DNA from: Lachnospiraceae bacterium
GTDB lineage: Bacteria > Bacillota > Clostridia > Lachnospirales > Lachnospiraceae
Direction of reading: 5' to 3'
Length of the DNA stretch: 43,041 nt
Assembly (NCBI GenBank): GCA_017622575.1
Contig: JAGAQU010000040.1
Coordinates: 1 to 43,041 of the forward strand
Shown: positions 41,686 to 43,041 of the stretch, one piece after another
Numbering within the stretch: position 1 is the stretch's first letter
Layout of the letters: each line of letters opens with the position of its first letter
Notes under the pieces: model-generated
Told to the model about the DNA's origin: nothing
What the model saw: only the letters and a program-made list of their open reading frames with translations
Database searches by the model: none
Position numbers and translations under genes: made by a program

Positions 41686-42363
41686 TTATATTTTCTTGGC
41701 ATCAAGTCTTCTAAGCAGACTTGAAAGAAACAAGTTAATGAAAAAATAAACTGCTGCCGCCACTCCAAATATAATGAATGCATCCTTTGCCTCTATTCCA
41801 TGTCCGGTATACTTATCTGCTGTTCCAAGAAGTTGTCTGGAACAATATAGGAATTCGGGAATCGCTACCTGTCCCATAAAAGAGGTATCTTTAAAAACAG
41901 AGATTGTCTGATTAATAAAATTTGGCAACACTCGTTTTATACATTGCGGCAACACAATTGCATACACAATTTGAAATCCGCTTAATCCCTGCGAGCGCCC
42001 TGCTTCAATCTGACCTCTCTCTATCGAATTCAGACCTCCTCTCACGATTTCGCAAACGGAAGCTGTCGATACAAAAAACAGTCCACTGGCTGCACGCACA
42101 AATCGATTTCCAAATGGTAATGCAATAAAGCACACGCACACCCAAAGTAAAATTGGTGTATTTCTAAAAATTTCCACATAAATCGTGATAAATCTTCCAA
42201 AAAACTTCCCTGCATATGTCTTTAACAATGCAAATATTGTCCCTGTCACCAGACTGGCAAGCAGAATTCCACCTGCCAGTTCAAATGACAAAAATAATGC
42301 TTTTAAAAGAGCCTGCAGAGTAACATTCGTATAAAGAAGTTTCATTTCTGTTAAAATACTCAT
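41686..42363 (-). CDS. Amino-acid ABC transporter permease
   Basis: A 225-residue permease of the HisMQ type with about five membrane helices. The EAA-like loop IERGQIEAGRSQGLSGFQIVY-region near residue 130 and the FRNTPILLWV motif near 70 are characteristic. It imports polar amino acids or similar compounds together with a second permease encoded directly upstream, whose stop abuts its ATG. The solute-binding protein and ATPase are not in the window and should lie beyond 43041 or elsewhere. Confidence 0.88.
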   Translation of the reverse strand: MSILTEMKLLYTNVTLQALLKALFLSFELAGGILLASLVTGTIFALLKTYAGKFFGRFITIYVEIFRNTPILLWVCVCFIALPFGNRFVRAASGLFFVSTASVCEIVRGGLNSIERGQIEAGRSQGLSGFQIVYAIVLPQCIKRVLPNFINQTISVFKDTSFMGQVAIPEFLYCSRQLLGTADKYTGHGIEAKDAFIIFGVAAAVYFFINLFLSSLLRRLDAKKI

Positions 42364-43041
42364 TTATATTGTTTCCTCCCTGCCGGCCTTCATCTTTTTT
42401 TCATACTTTCTCGCTGTACTTGTCAGCGGATAACACATTAGGAAAAATATCAGTCCGCAGACCAGATACGCAGGTCCATAACTCAGTGTACCATTTGATG
42501 ACCAGTTTTTTGTCACATACAACAGGTCACCACCTGCAATAATGGAAAGAACAGAAGTATCCAAAATCAGCCATGCCATCTGTGTTCCAAGTGGTGGCAA
42601 TATAACTCTGATTGTCTGAGGTAAAATAACATGCTGCATAGTCTGAAAATAATTCAGTCCCTGAGAAGCTGCTGCCTCATACTGTCCTTTTGGTATGGAA
42701 TTCAGTCCGGAACGTACAATTTCCGCTATATATGCGCCGGAACAAACACCTAGTCCCACGATACCTACTGTCATGGTAGATATTTTGATTCCTCCATATA
42801 CACATCCATAATAGAAAAACATTATCTGAAGAGTCAGAGGAATGTTTCGAAACAGCTCCACATATATTCTCGCTATGGCACGAACCAATTTTGAAGCAAA
42901 AGTTGAAGCAATTCCTACCGTAAAGCCAATCAAAAGTGCCAGAATCAATCCTCCTATGGACAGTTCTAAAGTAATCACAAACGCCTTCAAAAACAGCATT
43001 CTGTCTGCCCATAAATATTCCCATCTCCATATTGCAAAAAT
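42364..43041 (-). CDS. Amino-acid ABC transporter permease, cut by the window edge
   Basis: A HisMQ-type permease with ELFRNIPLTLQIMFFYYG and the EAA-like loop IPKGQYEAAASQGLNYFQ. An ATG at 42999 exists, but the frame stays open to the window edge and reads WEYLWADRMLFLKAF, the usual N-terminal region of this family. The real start therefore lies beyond 43041 and the gene is partial. Nothing else marks a start, since there is no ribosome site before 42999. Confidence 0.87.
   Translation of the reverse strand: MFAIWRWEYLWADRMLFLKAFVITLELSIGGLILALLIGFTVGIASTFASKLVRAIARIYVELFRNIPLTLQIMFFYYGCVYGGIKISTMTVGIVGLGVCSGAYIAEIVRSGLNSIPKGQYEAAASQGLNYFQTMQHVILPQTIRVILPPLGTQMAWLILDTSVLSIIAGGDLLYVTKNWSSNGTLSYGPAYLVCGLIFFLMCYPLTSTARKYEKKMKAGREETI

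Noticed and set aside
1..43041. CRISPR arrays, tRNA or rRNA genes, phage modules, complete insertion sequences
   Set aside because: No regular repeat-spacer pattern, cloverleaf, rRNA-like stretch, integrase or intact transposase was seen on either strand.

Overview
The window looks like a chromosomal segment of a gut-type Clostridium relative, most likely Lachnospiraceae. This rests on AT-leaning clostridial codon use, strong AGGAGG ribosome sites, the DapL lysine route, an RsiV/SigV-type pair, GSI-type glnA followed by an ANTAR regulator, and Rpn-type nuclease genes. No rRNA, tRNA, CRISPR array or intact insertion sequence was found. Nearly all genes lie on the minus strand. Family assignments and statements about missing protein segments come from remembered family sequences, not from a search.

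Layout. 1-170: edge of an unidentified repeat-like sequence and a bidirectional terminator. 187-1615: ECF sigma factor plus membrane anti-sigma partner. 1758-3860: dapF-dapL. 3990-8516: Na/Pi cotransporter, ppk1 and a CorA-like protein, with ppk1 and corA internally deleted. 8508-11499: two-component system. 11549-13272: DedA-family protein and lipid-type glycosyltransferase. 13368-15980: small membrane protein gene and three eroded genes (PLC-like, glycosyltransferase, zinc-ribbon membrane protein). 15994-23512: eight-gene operon with a UgpBAE-like glycerol-3-phosphate importer, metallophosphoesterase, membrane protein, HD hydrolase, zinc-dependent phospholipase C and MFS exporter. 23555-25646: glnA-ANTAR operon with an attenuator-like leader. 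25658-26609: broken Rpn-type nuclease. 27133-31149: small membrane protein, lipoprotein, RsiV/SigV pair and a second Rpn nuclease. 31520-43041: LuxR regulator and a long catabolic operon (two amino-acid ABC permeases, cytidylate-kinase-like protein, ThDP enzyme, two aminotransferases, 2-hydroxyacid dehydrogenase, aspartate dehydrogenase, M20 amidohydrolase, cyclic amidohydrolase).

Main result. Five promoters between 8.4 and 23.5 kb carry direct TTTACA-like hexamers at an exact 11-bp period, the architecture of a PhoP/PhoB (Pho) box. Three also share a GTGATAGTT-like element exactly 21 bp upstream of the -10. They precede the Na/Pi transporter operon, the small membrane protein, the eroded glycosyltransferase, the eroded zinc-ribbon gene and the Ugp/phospholipase operon. 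Together these genes look like a phosphate-starvation regulon combining phosphate uptake, glycerophosphate salvage, phospholipid cleavage and glycolipid synthesis.

Second result. About ten clean internal deletions, most of them frameshifting, are visible in seven genes. Most fall inside this Pho-type regulon (ppk1, corA-like, ugpA-like, glycosyltransferase, PLC-like, zinc-ribbon gene), while the 27-43 kb genes look intact. This suggests ongoing loss of phosphate-scavenging functions, or a systematic assembly artefact that should be excluded first.
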